The notes: a model not told the origin generated them from the letters alone. DNA of 64,000 bases from JACVRW01 sp963728495 (GCA_963728495.1 CAVSKI010000003.1:310001-374000); one strand, 5' to 3'. Positions 1 through 8,731 are shown, numbered from the stretch's first letter. A program made the numbers and translations.

Positions 1-797
1 CGCGAGGAAAGCTCGCCGGCCGAACCGGGCCGGTCGGCCGGATCGCGGGCCATGCCCTGTTCGAGCAGATGCGCGGCGGCCGCGGGCGCGCCGGGTAGCC
101 GCTCGCGCAGGTCGGGCGGCGGCTCGGTCGCGATTCGGTGGGCTATCTCCATCGGCGTGCGACCGGAGCGCGCGCGCCGGCCCGTGAGGGCCTCGTACGC
201 CACGACGCTGAGGGCGTAGATGTCGGTCGCGGGTCCGGCCTCGCCGCCCTCGAGCTGCTCGGGCGCCATGTAGCTCGCGGTACCGAGAACCATCCCGCTG
301 CGGGTGATGCGCGTCTGATCCGCCGCCGTCGCGATCCCGAGGTCCACGAGCTTGGTCACCCCGTCCTTGCGCAGCAGGACGTTGCCGGGCTTCACGTCGC
401 GGTGCACGACTCCGTGCCCGTGCAGGTGGTCGAGGGCCGCGCCGAGGTCGCGCACCATGAGGCTCACGCGCTCGGAGCGAAGCGGGCCGCGCTTCAGCGT
501 GAGCGAGAGCGCCTCACCGGCCACGTACTCCATCACGATCAGCACACCCTCGCTGTCGGTGGCCGTGTCGAACACCGTGACGACGTTCGGATGGTTGAGC
601 AACGCCCCCAGCCGCGCCTCGCGCACGAAGCGCTGCTCCACGTCCGCCGGGCTGTCGGCGTGCAGCCGCTTGACCGCCACCTGGCGGCCCAAACGCTCGT
701 CCTGGCACAGAAGCACCGAGGCCATTCCCCCCGACCCCAGGTGCCTGAGCACCCGATAGCGCCCGTCCAGCAGAGTGCCCTCAGGCGAAAGCGGCAC
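1..797 (-). CDS. Serine/threonine protein kinase, C-terminus cut by window edge
   Basis: About 265 N-terminal residues of a Hanks-type kinase are visible. The glycine loop reads GSGGMAS, the ATP-binding lysine lies in VAVKRL, the catalytic loop is HRDVKPGN, the metal loop is DLG instead of DFG, and the activation segment ends in APEQ. The frame opens at a GTG at 797, 41 bp after the thiolase stop; there is no earlier start in frame, and the kinase domain begins about nine residues in. Any transmembrane or sensor part lies beyond position 1, so the signal is unknown. It may be transcribed with the thiolase. The family is certain; the substrate cannot be told. Confidence 0.9.
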   Translation of the reverse strand, partial: MPLSPEGTLLDGRYRVLRHLGSGGMASVLLCQDERLGRQVAVKRLHADSPADVEQRFVREARLGALLNHPNVVTVFDTATDSEGVLIVMEYVAGEALSLTLKRGPLRSERVSLMVRDLGAALDHLHGHGVVHRDVKPGNVLLRKDGVTKLVDLGIATAADQTRITRSGMVLGTASYMAPEQLEGGEAGPATDIYALSVVAYEALTGRRARSGRTPMEIAHRIATEPPPDLRERLPGAPAAAAHLLEQGMARDPADRPGSAGELSS

Positions 798-837
798 GCA
801 GGCTTGGTACCCGCCGTCCTGGCCGGTAATCCGAGGG

Positions 838-2010
838 CTACACGCGTTGGATCAGCGTTCCGGTGCCGAGCCCACCGCCGCAGCACATGGTCACGAGGCC
901 GGTCTCCTTGTCGGAGCGCTCGAGCTCATGCAAGAGCGTCGTGATCAGCCGCGCACCGGTCGACCCGAGCGGATGCCCGAGCGCGATCGCGCCGCCGTTC
1001 ACGTTCACGCGGTCCATGTCGGGCTCGAGCTCGCGTCGCCAAGCCGCGATGACTGAGGCGAAGGCCTCGTTGACCTCGAAGAGGTCGATGTCGTCGATCG
1101 TCATGCCGTTGCGCTCGAGCAGCTTGTGGGTGGCGGGTATCGGGCCCGTGAGCATCATCACGGGATCCACCCCGACCGTGGTCTGGTCGAGGACCTTCGC
1201 CCGCGGCGTGAGCCCGAGCGACTCCGCCTTGCCCCGCTCCATCAGGAGCACCGCGGCCGCGCCGTCGGAGATCTGCGACGAGTTGCCCGCCGTGATCTTG
1301 CCGTCCTCCTTGAAGGCCGGCTTGAGCTGCGAGAGGGCCTCGATGTTCGAGTCGGGGCGGATGCCCTGGTCGGTCACGTAGGTGTCGCCGTTGACCGCGA
1401 AGGGCACGATCTCGCGCTCGAAGCGGCCCTCCTCGGTGGCCTGGTGGGCGCGCTGGTGCGAGCGGACGCCGATCTCGTCGAGCTCGGAGCGGGGGATCTC
1501 CCACTTGTCGGCGATCATCTCGGCCGAGATGCCCTGGGGCACGAGGTTGTAGCGCTCGAGGATCTCCGGGGGCCACGGCGAGCCGACGTCGTCGACCCAC
1601 TTGAAGCCCACGCCCATGGGGATGTGTCCCATGTGCTCGACGCCGGAGCCGATCGCGCTGTCGTGGACTCCCGACGCGATCAGCGCGGCGGCGAAGTTCA
1701 CCGCCTGCTGGGCGGAACCGCACTGGCGGTCGACCGTGGTGGCCGGCGTCTCGACCGGCAGCCCGGCCTGCAGCCAGGCGTTGCGCCCAACGTTGAACAT
1801 CTGCTCGCCGTACTGCTGGACGCAGCCCGTGATCACGTCCTCGACCTCGGACGGCTCGATCCCGGCGCGCTCGATCACCTCGGTGTAGGTCTTGCCGAGC
1901 AGCTCGTTGGGATGGGTGTCCTTGTAGTAGCCCTTCTCGGGGTGCCCGCGCCCGACCGGCGTGCGCACCGCCTCGACGATCACTACCTCGCGCCCGTTCC
2001 CTGTTTGCAT
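838..2010 (-). CDS. Acetyl-CoA C-acyltransferase (thiolase)
   Basis: A full-length 390-residue thiolase. The nucleophilic Cys97 sits in DRQCGSA, His346 in ALGHPLG, and the second catalytic cysteine (Cys377) just before GGGLGTG. It would condense two acyl-CoAs or cleave 3-ketoacyl-CoA in the cytoplasm. It is divergent from a 3-hydroxyacyl-CoA dehydrogenase, the enzyme of the preceding beta-oxidation step, so the two probably act together in fatty-acid or acetoacetyl-CoA metabolism. A GGAGGAAG Shine-Dalgarno lies seven bases before the ATG. A TetR-like palindrome stands in the shared upstream region. Chain length cannot be told from sequence. Confidence 0.93.
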   Translation of the reverse strand: MQTGNGREVVIVEAVRTPVGRGHPEKGYYKDTHPNELLGKTYTEVIERAGIEPSEVEDVITGCVQQYGEQMFNVGRNAWLQAGLPVETPATTVDRQCGSAQQAVNFAAALIASGVHDSAIGSGVEHMGHIPMGVGFKWVDDVGSPWPPEILERYNLVPQGISAEMIADKWEIPRSELDEIGVRSHQRAHQATEEGRFEREIVPFAVNGDTYVTDQGIRPDSNIEALSQLKPAFKEDGKITAGNSSQISDGAAAVLLMERGKAESLGLTPRAKVLDQTTVGVDPVMMLTGPIPATHKLLERNGMTIDDIDLFEVNEAFASVIAAWRRELEPDMDRVNVNGGAIALGHPLGSTGARLITTLLHELERSDKETGLVTMCCGGGLGTGTLIQRV

Positions 2011-2053
2011 TTCGGCTACTTCCTCCGAGTCGATGTAGCGTTAGGGTAACCCA

Positions 2054-2069
2054 TTGACTGACCAGTCAA
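2054..2069. promoter_or_regulatory. Inverted repeat between divergent lipid genes, TetR-like operator
   Basis: TTGACTG-AC-CAGTCAA has 7-bp perfect arms and a 2-bp spacer, midway between the divergent starts at 2010 and 2073. The layout resembles operators of TetR-family fatty-acid regulators. Its right arm ends only three bases before the ATG at 2073, so a bound protein would block that promoter directly. No regulator gene is adjacent. Confidence 0.55.
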
Positions 2070-2072
2070 CCA

Positions 2073-2831
2073 ATGCCTGAAACCCTCGGAATAACCGGCA
2101 GTGGAGCGATCGCCTGCGGCCTGGCGCGGGCGGCTGCGAGCTCCCACGAAGTCCTGCTCTGGGCCCGCAGCGCGGCGTCGGCCGATCGCGCCTGCGCGAG
2201 GGTCCAGGACGCGGCCACGGTGGTGACCGAGCTTTCCGAGCTGGGCGCCTGCAGCGTGGTTGTCGAGGCCATCGCGGAGGATCCGGCCGCGAAGCGGGAG
2301 CTGTACGGCCGCCTGGCCGGTGCGCTTTCCGACGACGCGGTGCTGGCCACAACCACTTCGTCGCTCTCGGTGTCGGAGCTGGCGGCGGCCAGCGGGCGGC
2401 CCGACCGCTTTGCCGCGCTGCACGTGTTCAACCCGGTCCACAAGATGGAGCTGGTCGAGCTCTCCTTCCCCGACGCCGCGAGCGAGGACACCCGAACGCG
2501 CCTGCGCGACCTTTGTCAGCGACTGGGCAAGACCGCCGTCGAGGTGCCCGACTCGGCCGGCTTCGTGGTCAACAAGCTGCTTTTTCCCTACCTCTTCGAC
2601 GCGGTCCGGCTGCTCGAGCGAAATGGCCTCGGGCCGGATTCGATCGACACCTGCATGCAGCTCGGCGCCGGCCATCCGATGGGGCCACTGGCCCTCCTCG
2701 ATTTCGTGGGACTCGACGTGGCCGCGGCCATCGGGGAGTCGATCGGCGCCGAGGTGCCCCAGCGCCTACGCGAGCTGATCGCCGAGGGCAAGCTCGGGCG
2801 CAAGTCCGGCCACGGCTTCTACGACTATTAG
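2073..2831 (+). CDS. 3-hydroxyacyl-CoA dehydrogenase family protein
   Basis: A 252-residue NAD-binding protein. The N-terminus has the Rossmann loop GSGAIA (residues 10-15), followed by the family TTTSSLSV strand and catalytic His117 in LHVFNP. The C-terminal half has HPMGPLALLDFVG and ends in KSGHGFYDY, as in 3-hydroxybutyryl-CoA dehydrogenases. It oxidises 3-hydroxyacyl-CoA, or reduces acetoacetyl-CoA. At about 250 residues it is slightly shorter than the usual 280. No Shine-Dalgarno precedes the ATG, and the palindrome above reaches almost to it. It is divergent from the thiolase of the same pathway. Confidence 0.88.
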   Translation: MPETLGITGSGAIACGLARAAASSHEVLLWARSAASADRACARVQDAATVVTELSELGACSVVVEAIAEDPAAKRELYGRLAGALSDDAVLATTTSSLSVSELAAASGRPDRFAALHVFNPVHKMELVELSFPDAASEDTRTRLRDLCQRLGKTAVEVPDSAGFVVNKLLFPYLFDAVRLLERNGLGPDSIDTCMQLGAGHPMGPLALLDFVGLDVAAAIGESIGAEVPQRLRELIAEGKLGRKSGHGFYDY

Positions 2832-2876
2832 AGGCCTGATGTGGTTTCGCTGGTTCGCGGGGCCCGTATGGCCTGC

Positions 2877-3100
2877 GCTGCGCGAGCCGCCGCCTGCCGG
2901 CAACCGGCGTCTCTAAACGGCGGCAACCAAGGGTGGCGCGGGCGGGTTGTCGGCCTTGTCACGCTGCCGTAACGCGGTTTGGAGGCCACAGTGGTCGATT
3001 TACCCCCGTATAGGGGTGCAAAGCGACAATGCTCCCGGCCGGGCGGCGGCGCACGCCCGCCCCACGGGCCGGTGTTACAGCACCGCAACAGCAGTGACGG
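2877..3100 (+). repeat. Dispersed quasi-palindromic intergenic repeat, copy 1
   Basis: This gene-free 330-bp stretch holds a copy of an element also at 24391-24692 and, inverted, at 16941-17115. Shared landmarks in order are GCTGCGCGAGCCGCCG, CGTCTCT followed by an ACGGCGGCAACC-type block, GCCGTAACGCGG, and a hairpin centred on CCGTATAGGGG near 3010. Positions 2968-3016 match copy 2 with a single mismatch. Copy 1 ends with a GTTACAGCA block that mirrors the GCCGTAAC block. No reading frame in it looks coding. Confidence 0.75.
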
Positions 3101-3162
3101 GCGGGGCGCGGCGATCCGCGGCGCCTGCGCCTCGGCAGACCGGGGGGAACCCACACCCCCGT

Positions 3163-3411
3163 CTAGGTAGGGCGCCGGGCCGCGGCGGGCTGAGCTGTGA
3201 GGTCCCACACCACATCCGCCTCGCCGATGCCCTGAGCGCAGGCCAGCTCCGATACCCGCTCCCACGGCAGGCTGGCGTCGGGAAGGTCGTCCCAGCGGGC
3301 CAGCTCCATGGCCTCGAGTACCCCCTCCAGTGCCGCCCCCGCTTCGGGCTGGGCGTTGATCAGCAAGCGCAAGGCATCGCGCTGTGAGTCACTCAGCTTG
3401 ACGCACCACAT
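3163..3411 (-). CDS. Hypothetical protein, 82 residues
   Basis: A small acidic protein starting MWCVKLSDSQRDALRLL. I do not recognise a family. The start is chosen at ATG 3411 because a near-perfect Shine-Dalgarno, AAGGAGGT, lies ten bases upstream; the open frame extends nine codons further through that site, which is non-coding leader. It has an alpha-helical look, no membrane segment and no signal peptide. It lies downstream of the CNNM gene on the same strand with a 93-bp gap and could be co-transcribed. Confidence 0.6.
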   Translation of the reverse strand: MWCVKLSDSQRDALRLLINAQPEAGAALEGVLEAMELARWDDLPDASLPWERVSELACAQGIGEADVVWDLTAQPAAARRPT

Positions 3412-3504
3412 TGCCGGGCAGACCTCCTTTTTGCGCAAGGGCTCCGGGGAGCCTTCATCTCGAACGTAGTCCGCCCCACGGACGGAACCCCGCTCGGGCG
3501 GCCG

Positions 3505-4944
3505 CTAGGAGGCGGGTTCTTCGCGCTCGCGCCGGCGCGGTGTGGAAGCTGCCGCCTCGACGGGCCGCGGCGGTATCGCCATCGGTGAGGTGCGCCCGGT
3601 CGGGGCTGCCGGCTCGGCGGGAGGCGCATCGACATCCTCCCCCTCCTCGCCCGAATGGTCGCGGATGCGCACCGCCTCCACGCGATTCTCGCGCACGGCC
3701 TCCACCCGCAGCGAGTAGCCGTTGACCCGCACCATGTCGCCGCGCTTGGGCAGGCGGCCCAACTCCCCGAACACGAACCCGCCCACCGAGTTGTAGGACT
3801 CGGAATCCACCGGTAGCTCGAGCCCGTAGTCGGACAGGTCGGTGATCGGTACGTGCCCGCGCACCCACCAGTCGCCGTTGGCCAGGCGGCGTATGCCGGC
3901 CACGGCGGGGTCGGTCTCGTCGGCAATCTCGCCCACGACCTCTTCGATGATGTCCTCGATCGTCACGATGCCGGCGGTCCGGCCGTACTCGTCGACCACC
4001 ACGGCCATCGAGGCGCGCTCGCGCTGAAGATCGGCCAGCAGGTCGTCGAGCGGCTTGGTCTCGGGCACGATAAGGGCGTCCTTGACGCTGTCGGCGATCG
4101 AGGCGCCGGGCCCCTCTGCCATCAGCCGGCGGGCCAGCGAATTCGAGTGCACGATGCCCCGGATGCGGTCCGTGTTGTCTGCCTCGGTCACCACCAGCCG
4201 CGTGTGTCCGGAGTCGACGCAGCGGCGCAGCGCCGTCTCGGCGTTCTCCGACACGTCCGTGGTGACCACGGCCGGAATCGGCGTCATCACCTGGCGGGCC
4301 TGCTGCTCGTGAAGGTGAAAGACGCCCGAGAGCATCCCGGCCTCGCCCGGATCGATCTTGCCGCCGCTTGCGCTGCGGACGATCAGCAGCTTGAGGTCGT
4401 CGGAGGAGGAGACCTCCTCGAACTCGGCCTTGGCGTCCACGCCGACAACGCGCAGGATCGCGTTCGAGGCGGTGTTGAGCAGCCAGATCAGCGGGCTGAA
4501 GGCAACCCGGAACCAGTGCAGAGGGCGCGCCACTCGCAGTGCGGTCTTCTCGGCGTGCACGATCGCGAAGATCTTCGGCACCTGCTCACCCACGGTGATG
4601 TGAAGAGCGGTGGTGATCAGGTAGGCGATGGTGATCGAGATCGCCAGCGACAGGCCGTGCGAGACCGAGTCGCCGAACGCGCTCTCGAGCAGGCTGGCTA
4701 TGGCCGGCTCGCCAAGGAAGCCGATGCCCAGCGACGCCATCGTGATGCCGAGCTGGCAGGCCGAGAGGTATTCGTCGATGCGGTCGATCTGGCGGAGCAC
4801 GAGCCCAGTGCCGCGCCGGCCCTCGTCGCGCATCTGCTCGATCCTGCCCTCGCGGGTGCGCACGAGCGCGAATTCGGCCGCAACGAAGAACCCGTTGGCT
4901 GCCACCAGCACGGCGACTCCGAACAGGAGAAGCAGCTCGCTCAT
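3505..4944 (-). CDS. CNNM/CorC-type membrane protein with CBS pair
   Basis: A 479-residue protein of the hemolysin C/CNNM family. It has an N-terminal DUF21 membrane domain (residues 1-190, beginning with a long hydrophobic helix), a tandem CBS domain pair (about 210-330) and a C-terminal CorC/HlyC domain (about 350-430) containing the YNSVGGFVFGELG segment. Bacterial relatives have been linked to magnesium or cobalt efflux. The last 50 residues are a low-complexity Pro/Ala/Arg tail. It sits alone between a small unknown gene and a pterin dehydratase remnant. Family assignment is firm; the transported ion is not. Confidence 0.9.
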   Translation of the reverse strand: MSELLLLFGVAVLVAANGFFVAAEFALVRTREGRIEQMRDEGRRGTGLVLRQIDRIDEYLSACQLGITMASLGIGFLGEPAIASLLESAFGDSVSHGLSLAISITIAYLITTALHITVGEQVPKIFAIVHAEKTALRVARPLHWFRVAFSPLIWLLNTASNAILRVVGVDAKAEFEEVSSSDDLKLLIVRSASGGKIDPGEAGMLSGVFHLHEQQARQVMTPIPAVVTTDVSENAETALRRCVDSGHTRLVVTEADNTDRIRGIVHSNSLARRLMAEGPGASIADSVKDALIVPETKPLDDLLADLQRERASMAVVVDEYGRTAGIVTIEDIIEEVVGEIADETDPAVAGIRRLANGDWWVRGHVPITDLSDYGLELPVDSESYNSVGGFVFGELGRLPKRGDMVRVNGYSLRVEAVRENRVEAVRIRDHSGEEGEDVDAPPAEPAAPTGRTSPMAIPPRPVEAAASTPRRREREEPAS

Positions 4945-5017
4945 CTCAGCTCGAGCTGCCCTGCGGGGGTGATACTTCGAGGTTCGTCGTCGTCGCTCAT
5001 CAACGGACTGGCCGAGG

Positions 5018-5149
5018 TTAGCAAGGGGTCAAGCGAGCTGATCCACCTTGGGGGCAAGCGTTGTCCCGCCGAATCGCCTCCCGGTCGCGCTGCCAGCCCT
5101 CCAGGCCCGACAGCCGTTCCTTGATCTCCTCGTCGCTCACACGTGCCAT
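5018..5149 (-). pseudogene. Remnant of 4a-hydroxytetrahydrobiopterin dehydratase (PhhB/DCoH)
   Basis: A 43-codon frame too short to be a working gene. Its first 29 residues (MARVSDEEIKERLSGLEGW, then an IRRD) match the usual N-terminus of pterin-4a-carbinolamine dehydratase, where a SDEEI..RL..L.GW..... I.R pattern leads into the catalytic region. After that the similarity stops and a TAA follows. The remaining roughly 55 residues with the catalytic histidines are missing. A deletion between this and the CNNM gene would explain it. The family call rests on pattern memory only. Confidence 0.55.
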
Positions 5150-5160
5150 CCTCGTCTCCG

Positions 5161-6069
5161 ATGCGTATCGCTTCGCTTGTCCCCTCCGCCACCGAGATGC
5201 TGTTCGCCCTCGGCCTGGGCGATCAGGTCGTCGCCGTCACCCACGAGTGTGACTACCCGCCCGAAGCGGAACAACTCCCGCACCTCACCCGCAGCGTCAT
5301 TCCATACGATCTCGACGCCGCCGGCATCGACCGCGCCGTTCGCGAGCGCACCGGCAGCGGCGAGGCCCTCTACGAGCTCGATGAAGGGCTGCTCGAGGAG
5401 CTCTACGTCGACCTCATCGTCACCCAGGCGGTCTGCGAGGTCTGTGCCGTCTCCTTCGACGACGTTCAGGCGGCGGCCGAGCGCCTCCCCAGCCGGCCGC
5501 AGGTGATCTCGCTCGACCCGTCCACCATCGGTGAGGTGCTGGCCGACGTGTCGCGCCTGGCCGAGGCGGCCGGTGTGCCGGAGGCCGGCGAGCGGCTCAC
5601 CGCGGAGGCGGCCGAGCGCATCGCTGTCGTGGAGGACGCGGTGGAGGGCGCCGTCCGCCCGCGCGTTGCGGCGCTGGAATGGCTCGACCCGGTGTTCATC
5701 GGCGGCCATTGGGTTCCGCAGATGATCGACCTGGCCGGCGGCGAGGATGTGCTGGGCCTGCAGGGCGAGAAGTCGCGCACGGCTGAGTGGGCCGAGCTCG
5801 AAGCCGCAATGCCCCAGGTCGTGATCTCCATGCCCTGCGGGCTGTACGCCGAACAGGCCGCGGCCGAGACGATGCGCTGGCGCCGGCACCTGGCGCTGCT
5901 CGACGCTCGGGTCTACGCCGTCGACGCCGCCGCATACTTCTCTCGTCCGGGGCCGCGGCTCGTGGACGGTATCGAGCTTCTCGGCCACCTCCTGCACCCC
6001 GAGCTTGTGCCCGCGCCCGTAAGCCGGCGTTCCATCGAGCTCGATCTGGCTGCGCCCGCCCGGGCCTGA
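5161..6069 (+). CDS. Cobalamin-binding/BtuF-like periplasmic-binding-fold protein
   Basis: A 302-residue protein with the class III substrate-binding fold. It opens with RIASLVPSATEMLFALGLGD, contains LYVDLIVTQAVCEVC, and ends with SRPGPRLVDGIELLGHLLHP; all are typical of BtuF-like cobalamin-binding proteins. It has no signal peptide or lipobox, and no permease or ATPase genes are adjacent, so it may be cytoplasmic and not part of an importer. The ATG at 5161 is preferred over a GTG at 5143 because the fold begins immediately after it. No cobalamin riboswitch is visible upstream. The next gene follows after one base. Confidence 0.75.
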   Translation: MRIASLVPSATEMLFALGLGDQVVAVTHECDYPPEAEQLPHLTRSVIPYDLDAAGIDRAVRERTGSGEALYELDEGLLEELYVDLIVTQAVCEVCAVSFDDVQAAAERLPSRPQVISLDPSTIGEVLADVSRLAEAAGVPEAGERLTAEAAERIAVVEDAVEGAVRPRVAALEWLDPVFIGGHWVPQMIDLAGGEDVLGLQGEKSRTAEWAELEAAMPQVVISMPCGLYAEQAAAETMRWRRHLALLDARVYAVDAAAYFSRPGPRLVDGIELLGHLLHPELVPAPVSRRSIELDLAAPARA

Positions 6070-6070
6070 G

Positions 6071-7042
6071 ATGCAGGTCGCCACCAGCGACTTTCATACC
6101 GCCGGGGAACCGTTTCGGATCGCCACGGCGGGCGTCCCGGACATCCCGGGAGCCACCGTGCCGGACCGCCGCACGCACGCCATGGGCTCAGAGGATGTGG
6201 AGCGCATTCGCCGGATGCTGTGCCACGAGCCGCGCGGCCACGCGGACATGTACGGCTGTTTTCTGGTTGCGCCCGACGACTCCGGCGCCGACCTCGGTGT
6301 TCTCTTCTGGCACAAGGACGGCTATTCCACCGCCTGTGGGCACGGCACCATCGCGCTCGGGGTGTGGGCGGTCGAGTCGGGGCTGGTGGCGGCGCCCGAC
6401 GACGGCGAGGTGGAGGTCACGATCGACGTACCCTCCGGCCGCGTGGTCGCCCGCGTGCGCTGCCGAGCGGGGCGGGTGGAGGCCGTGGCATTTCGCAACG
6501 TGCCGGCTTTCGTGATCGCCCGCGGCGTCGAGGCCGGCGGTGTGGCCGTGGACGTGGCCTACGGCGGAGCCATCTACGCCTCTCTGCCGGCCGAACGCCT
6601 CGGCCTGACCGTGCGGGCCGATGACCTGCCTCGCCTGATAGAGGCGGGTCGTGAGGTCAAGCGGGCGCTCGAGGGCACGCCGGCGGCCCGGCACCCCGGC
6701 GATGCCCGACTCTCGGGCATCTACGGCACGATCCTCCACGAGGACATCGACGACCTGCATCAGCGCAACGTCACGGTCTTCGCCGACGGCGAGGTCGACC
6801 GGTCGCCGTGCGGGTCGGGAACGTCGGCACGCTGCGCGTTGCTCTTCGACGAGGGCAGGCTCGCCTCGGGACAGGTCCTGCGCCACGACTCGATCGTCGA
6901 CACCACCTTCATGGCGCGGGTGGTCGGCACCGGCTCCGAGGGCGTGGTCACCGAGATCGAGGGGATGGCCTACCGGACCGGGGAGCACCGCTTCGAGCTC
7001 GATCCGCGCGACCCGCTCGGCACGGGTTTCGTCCTGCGATGA
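6071..7042 (+). CDS. Proline racemase family protein (proline racemase/4-hydroxyproline epimerase)
   Basis: A 323-residue member of the proline racemase family. Both catalytic cysteines are present: Cys89 in STACGHGTIALG and Cys247 in SPCGSGTSA. Retention of both argues for racemase or 4-hydroxyproline 2-epimerase activity and against trans-3-hydroxyproline dehydratase, where one is replaced. The stop overlaps the start of an ornithine cyclodeaminase homologue by ATGA, so the two are translationally coupled and probably serve one pathway of proline or hydroxyproline turnover. The exact substrate is not decided by the sequence. Confidence 0.85.
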   Translation: MQVATSDFHTAGEPFRIATAGVPDIPGATVPDRRTHAMGSEDVERIRRMLCHEPRGHADMYGCFLVAPDDSGADLGVLFWHKDGYSTACGHGTIALGVWAVESGLVAAPDDGEVEVTIDVPSGRVVARVRCRAGRVEAVAFRNVPAFVIARGVEAGGVAVDVAYGGAIYASLPAERLGLTVRADDLPRLIEAGREVKRALEGTPAARHPGDARLSGIYGTILHEDIDDLHQRNVTVFADGEVDRSPCGSGTSARCALLFDEGRLASGQVLRHDSIVDTTFMARVVGTGSEGVVTEIEGMAYRTGEHRFELDPRDPLGTGFVLR

Positions 7043-7881
7043 GCCTGCCCTACCTGTCGGCGGCCGACGTCGAACGGCGCCTGGATACGGCCGCGGCCGC
7101 CGACGCGCTCGAGGAGGCGCTGCGAGCTGGATTCGATCCCGAGAACGACCCGCCGCGCAGCGCGCTCGCGCTTGGCGGCGGAGAGCTGCTGGTGATGCCG
7201 TCGGCGGTCGGCCGGCACGCGGCGGTGAAGCTGGTGAGCGTGGGAGGAGAGCCGCGAATCCAGGGGCTGTGCGTGGTCTTCGACGGCCACACGCTGGCGC
7301 CCGTGGCGCTGGTGGACGGCATCGCCCTGACCAACCTGCGAACCCCCGCGGTATCGGCGTTGGCAGTCCGCCGGCTGGCCGCGCCTGACGCGCGGCGGCT
7401 GCTGGTGTTCGGGCGCGGTCCGCAGGCTCACGCCCACGTGGAGGCCATGCGCGACGCCCGCCCCATCGAGCGAGTGGACATGGTCGGGCGCGAGGGCGCG
7501 GCGGATGAGCTGGTCGCGGCCGCCGACCTGATCTGCTGCTGCACGACCGCCCGCGAGCCGCTCTTCGACGGCGATCTGGTGGCCGAGGGCGCCACGGTGG
7601 TGGCGATCGGGTCCCACGAGCCGAACGCTCGCGAGGTCGACGACGCGCTCGTGCGCCGCGCCACCGTTGTGGTCGAGTCACGCGCGTCGGCGCTGCGGGA
7701 GGCGGGCGAGGTGATCGGCGCGATCGACTCGGGCGCGCTCGCCGAAGACAGCCTCGTGACGCTCGCCCAGCTTGTCCGCGACCAGCCGCCGCTCGACCCG
7801 AGCCGCCCGCGCCTGTTCAAGAGCACGGGCATGGCCTGGGAGGACGCCGTGGTGGCGGCGACGGTGGCGAAGCTCGGCTAG
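7039..7881 (+). CDS. Ornithine cyclodeaminase/mu-crystallin family protein
   Basis: A 280-residue NAD(P)-binding protein. It has a substrate lysine region (AAVKLVSV), the LTNLRTPAVSALA segment and the Rossmann loop FGRGPQAHAHVEA. Family members act as ornithine cyclodeaminase or as reductases of pyrroline-2-carboxylate and other cyclic imines. It is shorter than the usual 310-330 residues, mainly at the N-terminus. The start ATG at 7039 overlaps the racemase stop; a longer frame upstream is only read-through of the racemase gene. With a proline/hydroxyproline racemase as partner, an imine reductase role is as likely as true cyclodeaminase activity. Confidence 0.85.
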   Translation: MSLPYLSAADVERRLDTAAAADALEEALRAGFDPENDPPRSALALGGGELLVMPSAVGRHAAVKLVSVGGEPRIQGLCVVFDGHTLAPVALVDGIALTNLRTPAVSALAVRRLAAPDARRLLVFGRGPQAHAHVEAMRDARPIERVDMVGREGAADELVAAADLICCCTTAREPLFDGDLVAEGATVVAIGSHEPNAREVDDALVRRATVVVESRASALREAGEVIGAIDSGALAEDSLVTLAQLVRDQPPLDPSRPRLFKSTGMAWEDAVVAATVAKLG

Positions 7882-7889
7882 TACCGGGC

Positions 7890-8708
7890 TCAGGAAGCAA
7901 CGAGAACCGACCCCACCACGGCCGCGACGCCTATCGCCACGCAGATCGCGTTCAGGGCCGCCGCGGGCAGGCGCGCCACGTCGCCCAGGTCGAACAGGAC
8001 CAGCGCTGCGAGGGCGCCGCCGATGAGCCCGCCGATGTGACCGCCTATCGAGATGTTCGGGATCGTGAAGGTGAGCAGCAGGTTGAGGCCGATCCAGAGG
8101 CCCAGGCCGCTCTCCATCGGACTGATGCCGCGGTTGCGCATCACGATCACCGCGGCGGACATGAGGCCGAAGATGGCCCCGGAAGCACCCACCGTCAGGG
8201 CATTGAGGTTCGTTTCGACGAGCAGAGCTCCGAACGATCCGGCCAGCAGTGAAACGAAGTAGATCAGCGCGAAACGCCCGCGCCCGATCGCCGGCTCGAG
8301 CATCGAGCCCAGGATGTAGAGCGAGAACATGTTGAAGAGCAGGTGGAAGAAGCCGGCGTGCAGGAAGCCCGCCGTGAGCAGTCGCCAGTATTCGCCGTCG
8401 GCGATCGCGGCCCGCGAGAGAGCCCCCTCGGTGAGCAGCGTGCTCCCGCCGAGGCCGCTGCCGGTGAAGCTGCCGCCGCCTGCCGTGCCCCCGATGTATG
8501 CGACTACGCAGATCCCGATCAGGATGTAGGTGAGCACCGGAGCGTCGGCCCCCGAGCGCACTGTGCGGACCTGCGTCTTCTGCCGGGCGCACTCCGGGCA
8601 GCGCATCCCCACCGATGTGGTGGTCATGCAATCGGGACAGATGGGACGGCCGCAATTGGAACAGCTGACACCCGTCTCGCGGCTCGGATGGCGGTAACAG
8701 ACCTCCAC
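7890..8708 (-). CDS. Rhomboid family intramembrane serine protease with N-terminal zinc finger
   Basis: A 272-residue protein. Residues 1-45 form a B-box-like zinc finger with Cys/His spacing (CYRHP, CSNCGRPICPDC, CPEC). Six or more membrane segments follow, with the rhomboid signatures GEYWRLLTAGFLHAGFFHL, the active serine in GASGAIFG and the active histidine in HIGGLIGG. It cleaves membrane proteins within the bilayer. The start is taken as GTG 8708, the only usable start before the finger, though no Shine-Dalgarno is evident. It lies 23 bp downstream of a RskA-like anti-sigma factor, a possible but unproven target. Confidence 0.88.
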   Translation of the reverse strand: MEVCYRHPSRETGVSCSNCGRPICPDCMTTTSVGMRCPECARQKTQVRTVRSGADAPVLTYILIGICVVAYIGGTAGGGSFTGSGLGGSTLLTEGALSRAAIADGEYWRLLTAGFLHAGFFHLLFNMFSLYILGSMLEPAIGRGRFALIYFVSLLAGSFGALLVETNLNALTVGASGAIFGLMSAAVIVMRNRGISPMESGLGLWIGLNLLLTFTIPNISIGGHIGGLIGGALAALVLFDLGDVARLPAAALNAICVAIGVAAVVGSVLVAS

Positions 8709-8731
8709 CCCGAGAAAGCTAGCTGGCGTGG

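Noticed and set aside
2947..3387. Open frames within the intergenic repeats (with the shared peptide VWRPQWSIY)
   Set aside because: The shared peptide only reflects the repeated DNA; frames differ in length and flanks, and there is no ribosome-binding site. The repeats were reported as structure instead.
4945..5160. Cobalamin riboswitch before the BtuF-like gene
   Set aside because: The region is too short and is occupied by the pterin dehydratase remnant; no B12-box-like sequence was seen.
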